From: JARRON01 sp037383845
Lineage (GTDB): Bacteria > Pseudomonadota > Gammaproteobacteria > Steroidobacterales > XN24
Length of the DNA stretch: 64,000 nucleotides
Assembly: GCA_037383845.1 (NCBI GenBank)
Contig: JARRON010000007.1
Coordinates: forward strand, 21,096-85,095
Direction of reading: 5' to 3'
Part shown: positions 25,115 to 34,005 of the stretch, in pieces
Layout of the letters: the number at the start of each line of letters is the position of its first letter
Numbering within the stretch: position 1 is the stretch's first letter
Translations under genes and position numbers: made by a program
The notes under the pieces: model-generated
Database searches by the model: none
Told to the model about the DNA's origin: nothing
Seen by the model: only the letters and a program-made list of their open reading frames with translations

Positions 25115-27031
25115 ATGCCCCTTGTTCACCTTGATGAGGTCTCGTTCCGCTACGGCGATCAGCAGATCCTTGCCGGGGCTGATTTTGTCATCGAGCCCGG
25201 CGAGCGCGTCTGCCTGATCGGCCGCAACGGAGCGGGCAAGACCACGCTGCTGAAGCTGATCAGCGGCGAGCTTGCGCCTGATGAAGGCGAGGTGAGAATT
25301 GCTCCCCACGTGGGCGTGAGCAAGCTGGAGCAGGCCCTTCCCGCGGACCTGGGCCACACCGTGCGTGAATACGTCACCGACGGCCTGGGCACGATTCGGG
25401 ACCTGGTGGCGCAATACGAGGCTCGCTCCGGCACGAATCTTGACCGGCACGGACTGGCGGAGCTGGAGGCGCTGCACCAGCGCATCGACGCCCTGGACGG
25501 GTGGCGCCTGGACCAGCGCGTGGAGGCCATGATGTCCGAGATGCAGCTGCCGGCCGAGGAGCGGCTCCAGCATCTTTCCGGCGGGTGGCGTCGCCGGGTG
25601 GCCCTGGCCCGAGCCATCGTCAGCCATCCGGATCTGCTGCTTCTCGACGAGCCGACCAACCACCTGGACCTGTCTTCCATACGCTGGCTGGAAGAACGCA
25701 TCGCGGGATGGAACGGGGCGGTCCTGTTCATCACACATGACCGGGCTTTCCTGCAGCGGCTTGCCACACGCATCGTGGAAATCGACCGGGGACGCCTGGT
25801 CAGCTGGCCCGGAGATTACCGGGATTACCTGCGCCGGAAGGCCGAGGCCGTCGAGGAGGAAGACCGGTCCAATGCCGAGTTCGACAAGAAACTGGCGGTC
25901 GAGGAAGCCTGGATACGGCAGGGCATCAAGGCCCGTCGCACACGAAACGAGGGACGGGTCAGGGCGCTGGAGGAGATGCGGGAGGTCGCCGCCCGCCGCG
26001 TCAGGCGGCCGGGTTCGGCCCGGATCGCCATCGACGAGGCCGAGGCTTCCGGCCGGAAAGTCATCGAGGCCCGGAACATCGTCCACGGCTTCGGTGGCCG
26101 GCGGCTGATCGACGGCCTCAGTCTCAAGATCAGGCGGGGCGATCGAATCGGGCTCGTGGGCAACAATGGCGTGGGCAAGAGCACGCTGCTGAAAATCCTC
26201 CTTGGCGAGATCGAGCCCCTCGGCGGTTCTGTAAAGCACGGGACCAATCTCGAAATCGGTTACTTCGACCAGATGCGCCGCGTGCTCGATCCGGAGAAGA
26301 CCGTGGCTCACAACGTGGGCGACGGAAGGGACTACGTCACTCTCAACGGCCGGCCCCAGCACGTGGTGGGCTACCTGCGGGGTTTTCTCTTCACCGCGAA
26401 GCGGGCTCTCACGCCCGTGAAATCCCTGTCCGGCGGAGAGCGAAACCGGGTGATTCTGGCGAAGCTCTTCACTCAGGCCAGCAATCTCCTGGTGCTGGAC
26501 GAGCCCACCAATGACCTGGACGTGGAGACACTTGAGGTGCTGGAGGCGCGGCTCGCCGAGTACAGCGGCACGCTCATTGTCGTCAGCCACGACCGGGAAT
26601 TCCTGGACAACGTCGTGGACAAGGTCCTGGTGTTCGAGCCCGGAGGCCGGGTCGTGGAATACGCTGGCGGATGGAGCGACTGGGAGAAGCGGGGACATGC
26701 GCTTGCCGAGGCGGATCAGCCGGGTCCGGCACCTCAGCCGGGCGGAACGGCCCCGGAAGACACCCGGCCCCGGCCCCGGTCCCGCCCGACGAAGCTCAGC
26801 TACAAGGACCAGCGGGAGCTGGAGGCACTGCCGGAGCGCATCGAGGCCGTGGAGCGCCGGCTCGCCGAGATTGAAGAACGCATGGCCGCCCCTGATTTCT
26901 ACGATCAGCCCTGGGAGGAAACCCAGCCGGTGCTGGATGAATTCACCGCGCTTGGCGACGAGCGGGATGCCCTGACGGCCCGCTGGCTGGAACTGGAGGA
27001 GCGGCGAGAGGCGCTGGCCGGGGCCCGCTGA
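25115..27031 (+). CDS. uup: ABC-F ATPase, Uup type
   Basis: 638 residues, cytoplasmic, no membrane segments. Two complete ATPase domains: Walker A GRNGAGKTTLLKLISG and GNNGVGKSTLLKILLG; signatures LSGGWRRRVALARAI and LSGGERNRVILAKLF; Walker B LLLLDEPTNHLDL and LLVLDEPTNDLDV, each with the catalytic Glu. The arm and linker between the domains is rich in charged residues (RQGIKARRTRNEGRV). The C-terminal 90 residues are the coiled-coil DNA-binding type seen in Uup (YKDQRELEALPERIEAVERR, LAEIEERMAAPDFY). Uup-type proteins act on ribosomes and branched DNA. The start ATG at 25115 lacks a clear ribosome site. Confidence 0.95.
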   Translation: MPLVHLDEVSFRYGDQQILAGADFVIEPGERVCLIGRNGAGKTTLLKLISGELAPDEGEVRIAPHVGVSKLEQALPADLGHTVREYVTDGLGTIRDLVAQYEARSGTNLDRHGLAELEALHQRIDALDGWRLDQRVEAMMSEMQLPAEERLQHLSGGWRRRVALARAIVSHPDLLLLDEPTNHLDLSSIRWLEERIAGWNGAVLFITHDRAFLQRLATRIVEIDRGRLVSWPGDYRDYLRRKAEAVEEEDRSNAEFDKKLAVEEAWIRQGIKARRTRNEGRVRALEEMREVAARRVRRPGSARIAIDEAEASGRKVIEARNIVHGFGGRRLIDGLSLKIRRGDRIGLVGNNGVGKSTLLKILLGEIEPLGGSVKHGTNLEIGYFDQMRRVLDPEKTVAHNVGDGRDYVTLNGRPQHVVGYLRGFLFTAKRALTPVKSLSGGERNRVILAKLFTQASNLLVLDEPTNDLDVETLEVLEARLAEYSGTLIVVSHDREFLDNVVDKVLVFEPGGRVVEYAGGWSDWEKRGHALAEADQPGPAPQPGGTAPEDTRPRPRSRPTKLSYKDQRELEALPERIEAVERRLAEIEERMAAPDFYDQPWEETQPVLDEFTALGDERDALTARWLELEERREALAGAR

Positions 27032-27189
27032 GGCCGGGAGCGTTGAGCCAAAAGGCAGAGCCGACGGGCAGAGCCGACCCGGGCCTGTAAGGAAATCCCC
27101 CTGTCCCCGGTCCCCTCGAATAAGACCGTCACGCCGGTACCTGGCGGGCGCGGAACATTCGGCGACACACTCAAACCCGGGGGGCCGAC

Positions 27190-27837
27190 ATGCTGAACCG
27201 AGCTGGCAATCGACTGTATGACCTGGTCGACGCCGCGAGATCCGTGGACTTCGTCGGCCCGCTGGCCTTGCGCCTGTACCTGGCGCCGGTCTTCTGGGTG
27301 GCGGGGATGAACAAGGTCTCCGGCTTCGGCAGCGTGGTCGACTGGTTCGGCAACCCGGAGTGGGGGCTCGGACTGCCTTTCCCGGCACTCATGGCCGCAC
27401 TGGCCACGGTCGCAGAGGTCGGGGGCGCGGTCCTGCTGCTTGCCGGCCTGGGCGTGCGGCTGGCCGTCGTGCCCCTCATGATCACCATGGTCGTTGCCGC
27501 CACCATGGTGCACTGGGACAACGGCTGGCAGGCGGTGCATGACCCCATGAGCCCCTACGCCAGCGGGTGGACCTTCGGCATCGAGGCCGCGGATGCCGCC
27601 GAGGCAGGCGAGAGACTCTCCGCTGCCGAAAGCATTCTCAAGCAGCACGGCCAGTACGACTGGCTTACCGGGAAGGGCGGTTTCGTCGTCTCCAACAGCG
27701 GCATCGAGTGGGCGGCGACCTACTTCGTGATGCTGCTGGCGCTTTTCTTCACTGGTGCCGGGCGCTACCTCAGCCTGGACTACTGGCTCGCGAAACGTTT
27801 CCGGCGGCGCCGCGCGGGCCCCCCCAACGGTTCCTAG
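27190..27837 (+). CDS. DoxX-family membrane protein
   Basis: 215 residues with four hydrophobic helices: LALRLYLAPVFWVAGMNKVS, LMAALATVAEVGGAVLLLAG, LAVVPLMITMVVAATMVHW and WAATYFVMLLALFFTGAGRY ending in LSLDYW. LAPVFWVAGMNKVSGF and the LDYWL tail are DoxX hallmarks. An insertion of about 55 residues between helices 3 and 4 is longer than in minimal DoxX proteins. Its 3' end overlaps slyX by 4 nt on the opposite strand. Confidence 0.9.
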   Translation: MLNRAGNRLYDLVDAARSVDFVGPLALRLYLAPVFWVAGMNKVSGFGSVVDWFGNPEWGLGLPFPALMAALATVAEVGGAVLLLAGLGVRLAVVPLMITMVVAATMVHWDNGWQAVHDPMSPYASGWTFGIEAADAAEAGERLSAAESILKQHGQYDWLTGKGGFVVSNSGIEWAATYFVMLLALFFTGAGRYLSLDYWLAKRFRRRRAGPPNGS

Positions 27838-28034
27838 TAGTGGGGCGGCAGCTCCTCTCCCGGGCCGCTCTCGTCGGAGCGTGACTCCAGTGCCTGCACT
27901 CGCGCCGCCAGCTGCGCGAGACCTCGCTCCAGAAGCTCCAGCTGCTGCTGCTGGCGGGCAAGGACGTCGGAAAGATCCTGGCTGGCCTGGTCCAGGAACG
28001 CGATCCGGGTCTCAAGTTCTGCAGTATCTGTCAC
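27834..28034 (-). CDS. slyX: SlyX-family protein
   Basis: 66 residues from a GTG. The protein is a helix with heptad pattern (ELETRIAFLDQASQDLSDVL, then QQQQLELLERGLAQLAARVQ) and ends in the family's typical PPHY. SlyX proteins are small coiled-coil proteins of unknown mechanism common in gammaproteobacteria. It is too short to stand out by length, but the sequence pattern and ending identify it. Confidence 0.88.
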   Translation of the reverse strand: MTDTAELETRIAFLDQASQDLSDVLARQQQQLELLERGLAQLAARVQALESRSDESGPGEELPPHY

Positions 28035-28078
28035 GGGTGAGCTCGCCTGTCGGCGTGGAGTCCGGGAAGTTTGCTGGC

Positions 28079-28882
28079 CTAGAACGTGAAGGCAACGCCC
28101 AGCAGAGGTCCCGTGAGGTCGACGTCCAGTCTGTAAGCGGGCGCCGTGTAGTCTGCGATCATGTGGCGATATCCGCCCCTGACCGCGCCCCACGAGAACG
28201 TGTACTCGAGGATGGCGGACAGATCCCATGTGCCGTCGGAATCGCCGAAGGCATAGTCCGCCTGGAACAACCCCTGCCAGCGCTTGCCCAGGCCGTAGGA
28301 CAGCCGGGCGCCGAGCAGCGCGTCAGTCCAGCTGTCGTTCGCCGGGATGGTGATGGGTGAGGGCAGGACGCCGCCGCGGGCCTTCACTTCCAGCTTGAGA
28401 TCGTAGTAGCGGGCTCCGCCGTAGACCGTGAGCGACGCGTTTTCCCAGTCTTTTGCGCGGAATCCCACGGCGCCCGTCACGATGTTGCCGTCCACCGTCG
28501 CTTCGATGTCGGACGATGGCAGCAGCCGGGAAATCTTGACCTCGGCTCCCCGGCTGAAATTGGCCCAGACGGAGTCGATGAAGGCCATCCAGCGTCCCTC
28601 GGATCGCCATTCGCCGTAGAACATGAATCCGACGAGGTCGTAGTCGTCGTCCATCGTGACGTCCAGGCGCTCCAGCAGCCCGCCTTCGCCGTCATCCACG
28701 TCCTCTCCCGGGACGCCGATGGTCCCCTTGAGGCTGGCGACCCAGCCGTACGGCACCAGGGTGAATCCCGGCTGCTGCGCCACGATGGCGCCCGGCTGTC
28801 CAGCCAGGGCTGCGGGCGCCCAGAGCAGCAGCAGGACGACGCTGGCACGCGGCCAGAGCTTGTGAATGGTGTGCCTGATCAT
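28079..28882 (-). CDS. Outer-membrane beta-barrel protein
   Basis: 267 residues with a signal peptide (ASVVLLLLWAPAALA, then GQPG). The mature part alternates short amphipathic strands ending in aromatic residues: FTLVPYGWVASLKGTIGV, DLVGFMFYGEWRSEGRWMAF, SLTVYGGARYYDLKLEV, LLGARLSYGLGKRWQGLFQA, AILEYTFSWGAVRGGYRHM and a C-terminal GVAFTF, the usual barrel-assembly signal. No specific family is recognised beyond outer membrane barrel. Nothing shows whether it is a pore. Confidence 0.8.
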   Translation of the reverse strand: MIRHTIHKLWPRASVVLLLLWAPAALAGQPGAIVAQQPGFTLVPYGWVASLKGTIGVPGEDVDDGEGGLLERLDVTMDDDYDLVGFMFYGEWRSEGRWMAFIDSVWANFSRGAEVKISRLLPSSDIEATVDGNIVTGAVGFRAKDWENASLTVYGGARYYDLKLEVKARGGVLPSPITIPANDSWTDALLGARLSYGLGKRWQGLFQADYAFGDSDGTWDLSAILEYTFSWGAVRGGYRHMIADYTAPAYRLDVDLTGPLLGVAFTF

Positions 28883-28939
28883 GTCCCTTGTCCCAGACGG
28901 ATCGGATCGTTTACCGGGCGATTCCGGCCGAGCGACAGA

Positions 28940-29500
28940 CTACCAGCTCTCGGACCCCGGCTCCCCCTTGAAAGGACCCACGATTTCTGGTGTCACCCAG
29001 CCGCCGTAGAAGGATCCCGGCTGGGGCCTCACGCGAACACCGCCCACGGTGCAGTCCAGCCGGCCCGGATAGAACGAGAAGAAGCCGGCGATGGCCTCGA
29101 ACTCCGGGAACGGATTGGGGTAGGACCAGGCAGCCTGGTCGAGGCGACGGTCTCCGGCGACGACGGTCCAGTAGCGGGCCTCGCCCTTCCACTCGCACCT
29201 GGAGGTGGCCGGCGCGGACTCCAGGCAGCCGATCTCCACGTCCTCGGGCGGGAGGTAAAACGTCGGGGGGCTCCCGGTCTCCAGGACCCTGACCGCCCGC
29301 TGACTGCGCGCAATCAGGACCGGTCCCAGCCGGACGACAACCTCGCGGTCGTCGGGATCGATGATCGGGGGTCTCGGGTAGTCCCACACCGACTCCTGGC
29401 CCGCCCGCGCAGGCTGGGCGAAAGGCGGCTTTTCGCCGCCCGTGAACCGCCATCCGATACGCCCCCGCCGGGCCCATTCCGGGATTCTCTGGCTACTCAT
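28940..29500 (-). CDS. DUF427 domain protein
   Basis: 186 residues from the ATG at 29500 (a GTG one codon earlier is possible); GGTGGGGAG precedes. DUF427 features are RVLETGSPPTFYLPPEDVE, CEWKGEARYWTVV, AWSYPNPFPEFEAIAGFFSF and YPGRLDCTVGGVRVRPQPG, with the C-terminal FYGGWVTPEIVGPFKG. The conserved Glu and WKG suggest an enzyme-like pocket, but the function is unknown. Confidence 0.92.
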   Translation of the reverse strand: MSSQRIPEWARRGRIGWRFTGGEKPPFAQPARAGQESVWDYPRPPIIDPDDREVVVRLGPVLIARSQRAVRVLETGSPPTFYLPPEDVEIGCLESAPATSRCEWKGEARYWTVVAGDRRLDQAAWSYPNPFPEFEAIAGFFSFYPGRLDCTVGGVRVRPQPGSFYGGWVTPEIVGPFKGEPGSESW

Positions 29501-29594
29501 CACTCCCCACCTCCAGCTCCGATGCTAGCCAAAGTGCTGCTGCGGTGCACACCGGGGCGTTGCCGGCCTGCTGCAGAGCCGGTCCTGGCTGTCG

Positions 29595-30554
29595 TCAGGG
29601 CGGCGCACCGGGGGAGGTGACCGGAGACGATGGCAGCATCCGGGACCGGACGATTTCGAGGAGAGCCCCGACGATTTCAGGCCTGCCGGTGTTCACGTGA
29701 GGGCCGCCCATCCACACGAGTTCTCTGGGCTGACCGGCGGCATCGTACAGGGCCTGGACCTGCTCCGGGGCGAGCCGCTCGTCCTGCCGTGCCCCCACGA
29801 GGACCACGGGCCGGGGCGAGATCTGTCCCACCCATTTCTCTGGCCGGAACGAGGGTCCGTAGGCCACCGCGTAAAGGAACCAGGACGCCGGTGCCCGAAG
29901 CCAGGCCTGTGGCAGGACCCGGTCCAGGTTGTCCTCGATCCATCGCCGGACGTCCGCGCCGCCGTGAATGATCCAGACCCGGGCGAAGCGGTCATCCACC
30001 GCGCCCGCGACCGTGGCGAAGGGCGTGCCCAGGCTTACGCCCACCAGCTCCACGCGCCGGGGATCGATCCAGGGCTGCTCCAGCAGCCAGTCCAGGCCGA
30101 GCATCAGGGCCGGCGGCGTGTCCAGGAGCCCGCGCTGCAGCGAGCCGACGTTCCAGAGGAAGCTGGACAGCGTCCCGAAGTCGTCGTCTCCCCGGTAGGG
30201 ATAATCCAGCGCCAGAACCGCAATGCCGTCCGGGTCGCCGATGACGTCGACAGCGTCCTGGCCGGTGCGGTGACCTCCGAGCAGCACGATGCCGGGCAGC
30301 GGCTCATCCACGTTCGCGGGCCGGAGCAGCCGTGCCCTGACGGATAGCCCGTTGTCGTTGGACAGGCGGAGCTGGCGGCTGACGAAGCCGCCGGGATGTT
30401 CCACCAGCGGCCCCGCGTCGGTCGCCTGCAGGGTCCCGTGGCGTTCGGCGAAGTACTCGTCGCGGGGCACCAGGTGGAAGACAAGCCAGCCGGAGACCAG
30501 CACCAGCGCCGCGATGACAAGGCCGAGCAGTAGCCGGGCGAGCGAGCGCATCAT
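29595..30554 (-). CDS. Membrane-anchored alpha/beta hydrolase
   Basis: 319 residues. An N-terminal hydrophobic anchor (LLLGLVIAALVLVSGWLVF) suggests attachment to the inner membrane facing the periplasm. The alpha/beta fold shows the nucleophile elbow ELVGVSLGTPFATVAGA (GVSLG), an acid in VGARQDERLAPEQ and the His in WMGGPHVNTGR, a full triad in the right order. The oxyanion segment may be LLGGHRTGQ. It resembles dienelactone hydrolase or acetyl-xylan esterase-like proteins; the substrate is unknown. Confidence 0.85.
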   Translation of the reverse strand: MMRSLARLLLGLVIAALVLVSGWLVFHLVPRDEYFAERHGTLQATDAGPLVEHPGGFVSRQLRLSNDNGLSVRARLLRPANVDEPLPGIVLLGGHRTGQDAVDVIGDPDGIAVLALDYPYRGDDDFGTLSSFLWNVGSLQRGLLDTPPALMLGLDWLLEQPWIDPRRVELVGVSLGTPFATVAGAVDDRFARVWIIHGGADVRRWIEDNLDRVLPQAWLRAPASWFLYAVAYGPSFRPEKWVGQISPRPVVLVGARQDERLAPEQVQALYDAAGQPRELVWMGGPHVNTGRPEIVGALLEIVRSRMLPSSPVTSPGAPP

Positions 30555-30703
30555 GATCGTGACCGGAGACCGGCGTCAGTAGACATGGGATCGAGCTCCG
30601 CCTGTGAGATGGGTTACCCGCTCTGTTAGAAAGCGCGGCACGTCTGCCGTTCCCCGGGATCAGTGCGTATGCGGTGCCGATGGCCGGGCAGCGCTGTCCT
30701 TGG

Positions 30704-32233
30704 TCAAAGGCGGTCCGTATCCCGGATGAATGACGCCAGGTCCTCCCGGTACTGCTTCATGGACGGCTCGTGCAGGTACATCATGTGGCCGGCCTCGTAC
30801 AACGCAATCCGGATGCGCTCCCGGGCCTCGGGCGGGATGTCCAGGTGGGCGACGTCGTGCTTCGTCGCAAGGACCGGCGTCGCCAGGTCGTAGTAGCCCT
30901 GCTGAACGAGCAGGTGGAGGCCCGGGTTCGTGGTCATGGCCATCGACAGGTCCGGCCGCAGATCGGCCCACGGCACGGCCCAGCCCTGGGACTGGGGCGG
31001 CTGATGGGACCAGTCCCAGTCCCGCCGCCAGTTGGAGACCTTGTACTCCTCGTCCTTTCCGAACTTCAGCTCGTTGTGCATATAGTCCATGAAGGCCGCC
31101 GTGAAGGCCGGGCCCACCGCCGGGAAGAACGGGTCGTAGTCCATGTTCTCGCCCAGGGGGTTCACGGACGGGCCGATGAACCGGGAGTCGATCCGCCCGG
31201 CGATCAGCCGCTCGTCGCGCTTGAGCTCCTGCACGAACTGCTGGTGACTCACCCGAAGATCGGCCTTCATCCAGTATTCCGCGCTGGTGCCCGTGTAGGC
31301 GGCGAGCTTCTCGGCCACCCGGCGCTTCTCGGCCTCGGAGATCGTGTAGCCCTTCATCAGCGCAGGGGCATACTCGTCGTAGGCGAAGCGGTCCACCTCT
31401 TCGACGAACGCCTCGAGGCTCTCGGGCTTGTCCGGGATCGCGTCGTGGTACCAGGCCGTCGCCGCCAGCGTGGACAGGTACAGCACGTGGGGCATGTCGA
31501 TGTTGGCTCCGTCGATGCCCGAGCCCATGTTCATGAACGGCGAAACGGCGATGACGCCGTTGAAATTCATGCCGTGCTGGCTCTGCAGGTGCCAGACGAC
31601 CCCCGCCGAGCGGATGCCGCCGTAGCTCTCGCCCAGGATGTACTTCGGCGACGCCCAGCGCCCGTTCTCGGTCACGTACTGCTTGATGAAGGCGCCGACC
31701 GAGCGGATGTCCTGGTCCACGCCCCAGAAATCCTCTCCCTTGCCCTCGCCGACGGGCTTGCTGAAGCCCGTGCCGACCGGGTCGACCATCACGATGTCGG
31801 TCACGTCCAGCACGCTGTACTCGTTGTCCACCCGCTGCGACGGCGGGGGCGGGGAGAAGCCCTCGTCGGTGACCACGACCCGCTTCGGGCCGAGGATGCC
31901 CATGTGCAGCCACATCGACGACGAGCCCGGCCCGCCGTTGAACGCGAACATCACCGGCCGCCTGGCCAGGTCGGGAATCCCGTCCCGGGTGTACGCCGTG
32001 TAGCCAAACCTGGCGTGCGGCTCACCCTTTTCGTTTTTCAGGATCAGCCAGCCGGCCGTGGCGGTGTACCTCACGGTCTCGCCGCCGATGCGCACGGAAT
32101 GTCGCGTGGAAGACGACTCCGCTTCCGGGGCCGGCGTGTTCGTGGCCTCCGCCTTGGCGGCGTCCGCCTCCTGGGCCGGGGTAGCCATCGGCAGCGCCAG
32201 GCAGACGGCCATCGCCAGCAGCAGTCGTTTCAT
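30704..32233 (-). CDS. Secreted S10 family serine carboxypeptidase-like peptidase
   Basis: 509 residues starting at 32233, with GGAG about 10 nt upstream and a signal peptide (LLLAMAVCLALPMATPAQ, cleavage near AQE). S10 landmarks: oxyanion-hole FNGGPGSSSMWLHMGILGP, DPVGTGFSK, the nucleophile in YILGESYGGIRSAGVVWHLQ, the catalytic Asp in GYYDLATPVLATK and the His in YEAGHMMYLHEPS. These enzymes remove C-terminal residues from peptides; here it would act in the periplasm or outside the cell, perhaps in peptide scavenging. Confidence 0.95.
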   Translation of the reverse strand: MKRLLLAMAVCLALPMATPAQEADAAKAEATNTPAPEAESSSTRHSVRIGGETVRYTATAGWLILKNEKGEPHARFGYTAYTRDGIPDLARRPVMFAFNGGPGSSSMWLHMGILGPKRVVVTDEGFSPPPPSQRVDNEYSVLDVTDIVMVDPVGTGFSKPVGEGKGEDFWGVDQDIRSVGAFIKQYVTENGRWASPKYILGESYGGIRSAGVVWHLQSQHGMNFNGVIAVSPFMNMGSGIDGANIDMPHVLYLSTLAATAWYHDAIPDKPESLEAFVEEVDRFAYDEYAPALMKGYTISEAEKRRVAEKLAAYTGTSAEYWMKADLRVSHQQFVQELKRDERLIAGRIDSRFIGPSVNPLGENMDYDPFFPAVGPAFTAAFMDYMHNELKFGKDEEYKVSNWRRDWDWSHQPPQSQGWAVPWADLRPDLSMAMTTNPGLHLLVQQGYYDLATPVLATKHDVAHLDIPPEARERIRIALYEAGHMMYLHEPSMKQYREDLASFIRDTDRL

Positions 32234-32688
32234 GGATTGTTCTCCGGACGTGTCTGGATTCGTTCGGCGGGTCGCGTCAGGGCGCGCGCACGTTAGCACA
32301 GGAGAGGCGCCGCGAACCTGCCGCCGTTGGCCGGCTTTCCGGCCTGCAGCGGGTCACGGTGCCACTGACCCGGTTGTCGATTCCGGGAACCGGGCGGAGG
32401 TACTCAGTTCCGCTCGCAGAAGAGCCAGGCGTGGCGCGCCTCGTCGGCTAATGACCGGCAGTGACGCTGGTCCTGGCGGACGCTGTCTGGCACGGCCGCC
32501 CCGGGGGAACGAATCCGGCCGCGGGTCTGGCAGCGCCCCGTGTGCTCCCGTGGCCGTGCTCCGGGCTCGGCCGATGGGACCGCCGTCGAAGAACCTTACA
32601 TAATCGGGGGTCTCTAATATAAGTTGCCGCGTCGCGCAATGAGCAAAATCACAGTTTGTTCAGTCCCTAAGGGTTTAGCGGGTGAATC
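32234..32688. other. Divergent intergenic region, no gene recognised
   Basis: About 455 nt between the S10 peptidase and the PEP-CTERM gene promoter. Part is GC-rich without a credible open frame; from about 32590 on it becomes AT-rich (CTAATATAAG, GCAAAATCACAG), consistent with a control region and possibly an enhancer-type activator site upstream of the sigma-54 promoter. No clear inverted repeat was found. Confidence 0.5.
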
Positions 32689-32704
32689 TGGCCCGTAATT
32701 TGCA
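32689..32704 (+). promoter_or_regulatory. Sigma-54 (RpoN) type -24/-12 promoter
   Basis: TGGCCCGTAATTTGCA fits the RpoN consensus TGGCACG-N4-TTGCW with one substitution. GG at -24 and GC at -12 have the required spacing. Transcription would start near 32716, leaving a leader of about 53 nt before the PEP-CTERM gene. RpoN control fits PEP-CTERM systems, whose PrsR regulators belong to the sigma-54 activator family. Confidence 0.75.
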
Positions 32705-32768
32705 TCCTACCCCTCGAAACTACAAAAACCGGGCCATCGCGGCCCCGGGATGCCCAAGGGGGAGAATA

Positions 32769-33863
32769 ATGAAGAGGATTATACGCTGGCTTCCGGCCGC
32801 GTTTGCCGCGGCGCTTCTCGCGCCGGGCTGGGCGTCGGCCGATAGCATCGATCCGGCGAGTTACGCGGACACCCTCGAGGAGGGAGAGAGCGTGACTATC
32901 CGGAAGACCGTGACCATCGACGAGGGAACGACGTCATCCCTTATTGACGTCATCTTCCTGATCGATACGTCCGGGTCCATGGGGGGAGAGATCGCCGCGG
33001 CCAAGACGGCGGCTTCCGATATCCTGTCGGGTCTTGCCGGCTTCGGTAACGTAGCCACGGGATCGGGTTATTACAGCGATCCCGGGTACGACGGGCTGTA
33101 TCGCAGCCTGACGACGGACGCCACGACCGGCCAGCAGAACATCAACGACATTGATCTTTTGCTCGGCGGCGGTGGCGGTGATTTCCCGGAGAAGGGCTTT
33201 GCGGCGACAGAGCAGGCCGCTGAGGGTGCTGCCTGGAGGCCGGGTTCCAACCGGTTCATCATCGCGTTCGGCGATGCCAACTTTAAGGAATCCGACGGTT
33301 CCACTGTCGATACGACGATCGCAGCCCTAAATGAAAATAACGTCACGTTTGTCGGGCTCAATTTCGGCAGCCTGACAAGCAGTGGGTTCGGTGGAATCGA
33401 TCCGACTGTGCTGTCTGATGCGACTGACGGGAGTATTGTTCCCGCCTCGACGGATCCGACCACCATTGTTGACGCCATCATCGAGAGCATCACCGCTGCG
33501 TTCGCCGAGTACTCTGAGGTGACGGTGGACGACCTCGATAACGGCCTTCCGGGCATCGACGTCAGCACGGTCTGCGTCTCCGCGGACGTCGGCACCTGCT
33601 CCGGCGCGACGGCCACGGGCGAGTTCGATCGTAGCGAGGCCCGGACCTTCGAGTTCGACGTGACCTTCACCGCCCTGGCCGAGGGCACCTACAGCTTCGA
33701 TACCTACGCCCTCGTGGACGGCGGCATCGTGGCTACCGAAGCGGATCGCTTCACCGTGGGTGAGGGTGGCCCTGTGGACGTCCCGGAGCCGGGTTCCCTG
33801 CTCCTGATCGGCACCGGCCTCCTGGGCATCGGTCTTTCCCGGCGTCGGCGCCGCGCCGCATAG
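32769..33863 (+). CDS. Secreted von Willebrand factor A domain protein with PEP-CTERM sorting tail
   Basis: 364 residues. AGGGGGAG precedes the ATG. A signal peptide (WLPAAFAAALLAPGWASA) is followed by a VWA domain at residues 60-245 with MIDAS motif VIFLIDTSGSMGGEIAAAK and RFIIAFGDANFKESDG. A beta-rich region follows with two Cys, then the C-terminal signal: VPEPGSLLLIGTGLLGIGLS and an Arg cluster. PEP-CTERM tails are removed by exosortase as the protein moves to the cell surface or exopolysaccharide matrix. The VWA domain implies metal-dependent adhesion. No exosortase or polysaccharide genes are in the window. Base composition is a little less GC-rich than neighbours. Confidence 0.95.
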   Translation: MKRIIRWLPAAFAAALLAPGWASADSIDPASYADTLEEGESVTIRKTVTIDEGTTSSLIDVIFLIDTSGSMGGEIAAAKTAASDILSGLAGFGNVATGSGYYSDPGYDGLYRSLTTDATTGQQNINDIDLLLGGGGGDFPEKGFAATEQAAEGAAWRPGSNRFIIAFGDANFKESDGSTVDTTIAALNENNVTFVGLNFGSLTSSGFGGIDPTVLSDATDGSIVPASTDPTTIVDAIIESITAAFAEYSEVTVDDLDNGLPGIDVSTVCVSADVGTCSGATATGEFDRSEARTFEFDVTFTALAEGTYSFDTYALVDGGIVATEADRFTVGEGGPVDVPEPGSLLLIGTGLLGIGLSRRRRRAA

Positions 33864-33906
33864 GCGCAGCCGAACGCGCGTGAAGACCGCGCGATAGCGT
33901 TCAGAA

Positions 33907-33936
33907 AGGGGCGGTCCGGGAGGGCCGCCCCTTTTT
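33907..33936 (+). terminator. Intrinsic terminator after the PEP-CTERM gene
   Basis: An 11-bp stem with one mismatch (arms 33907-33917 and 33922-33932), a GGGA loop and a run of five T at 33932-33936. It is the clearest rho-independent terminator in the window and makes the PEP-CTERM gene a single transcription unit. Confidence 0.88.
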
Positions 33937-34005
33937 CCTGTGTCGCGGCAGGTGGTTGTGCCCTTGAAGTATCATCCCCAGACGTTTCAGCTCCGGGAGA
34001 TTTGT

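Noticed and set aside
25106..27388. 760-codon frame antisense to uup
   Set aside because: No recognisable domain; it mirrors uup codons. Uup motifs on the plus strand are complete.
30770..32296. 508-codon plus-strand frame antisense to the S10 peptidase
   Set aside because: All S10 catalytic motifs are on the minus strand; the plus frame is His/Arg/Val-rich shadow sequence.
33947..33966. TGGTTGTGCCCTTGAA before the TPR gene as a second sigma-54 promoter
   Set aside because: It has GG at -24 but GA in place of the needed GC at -12.
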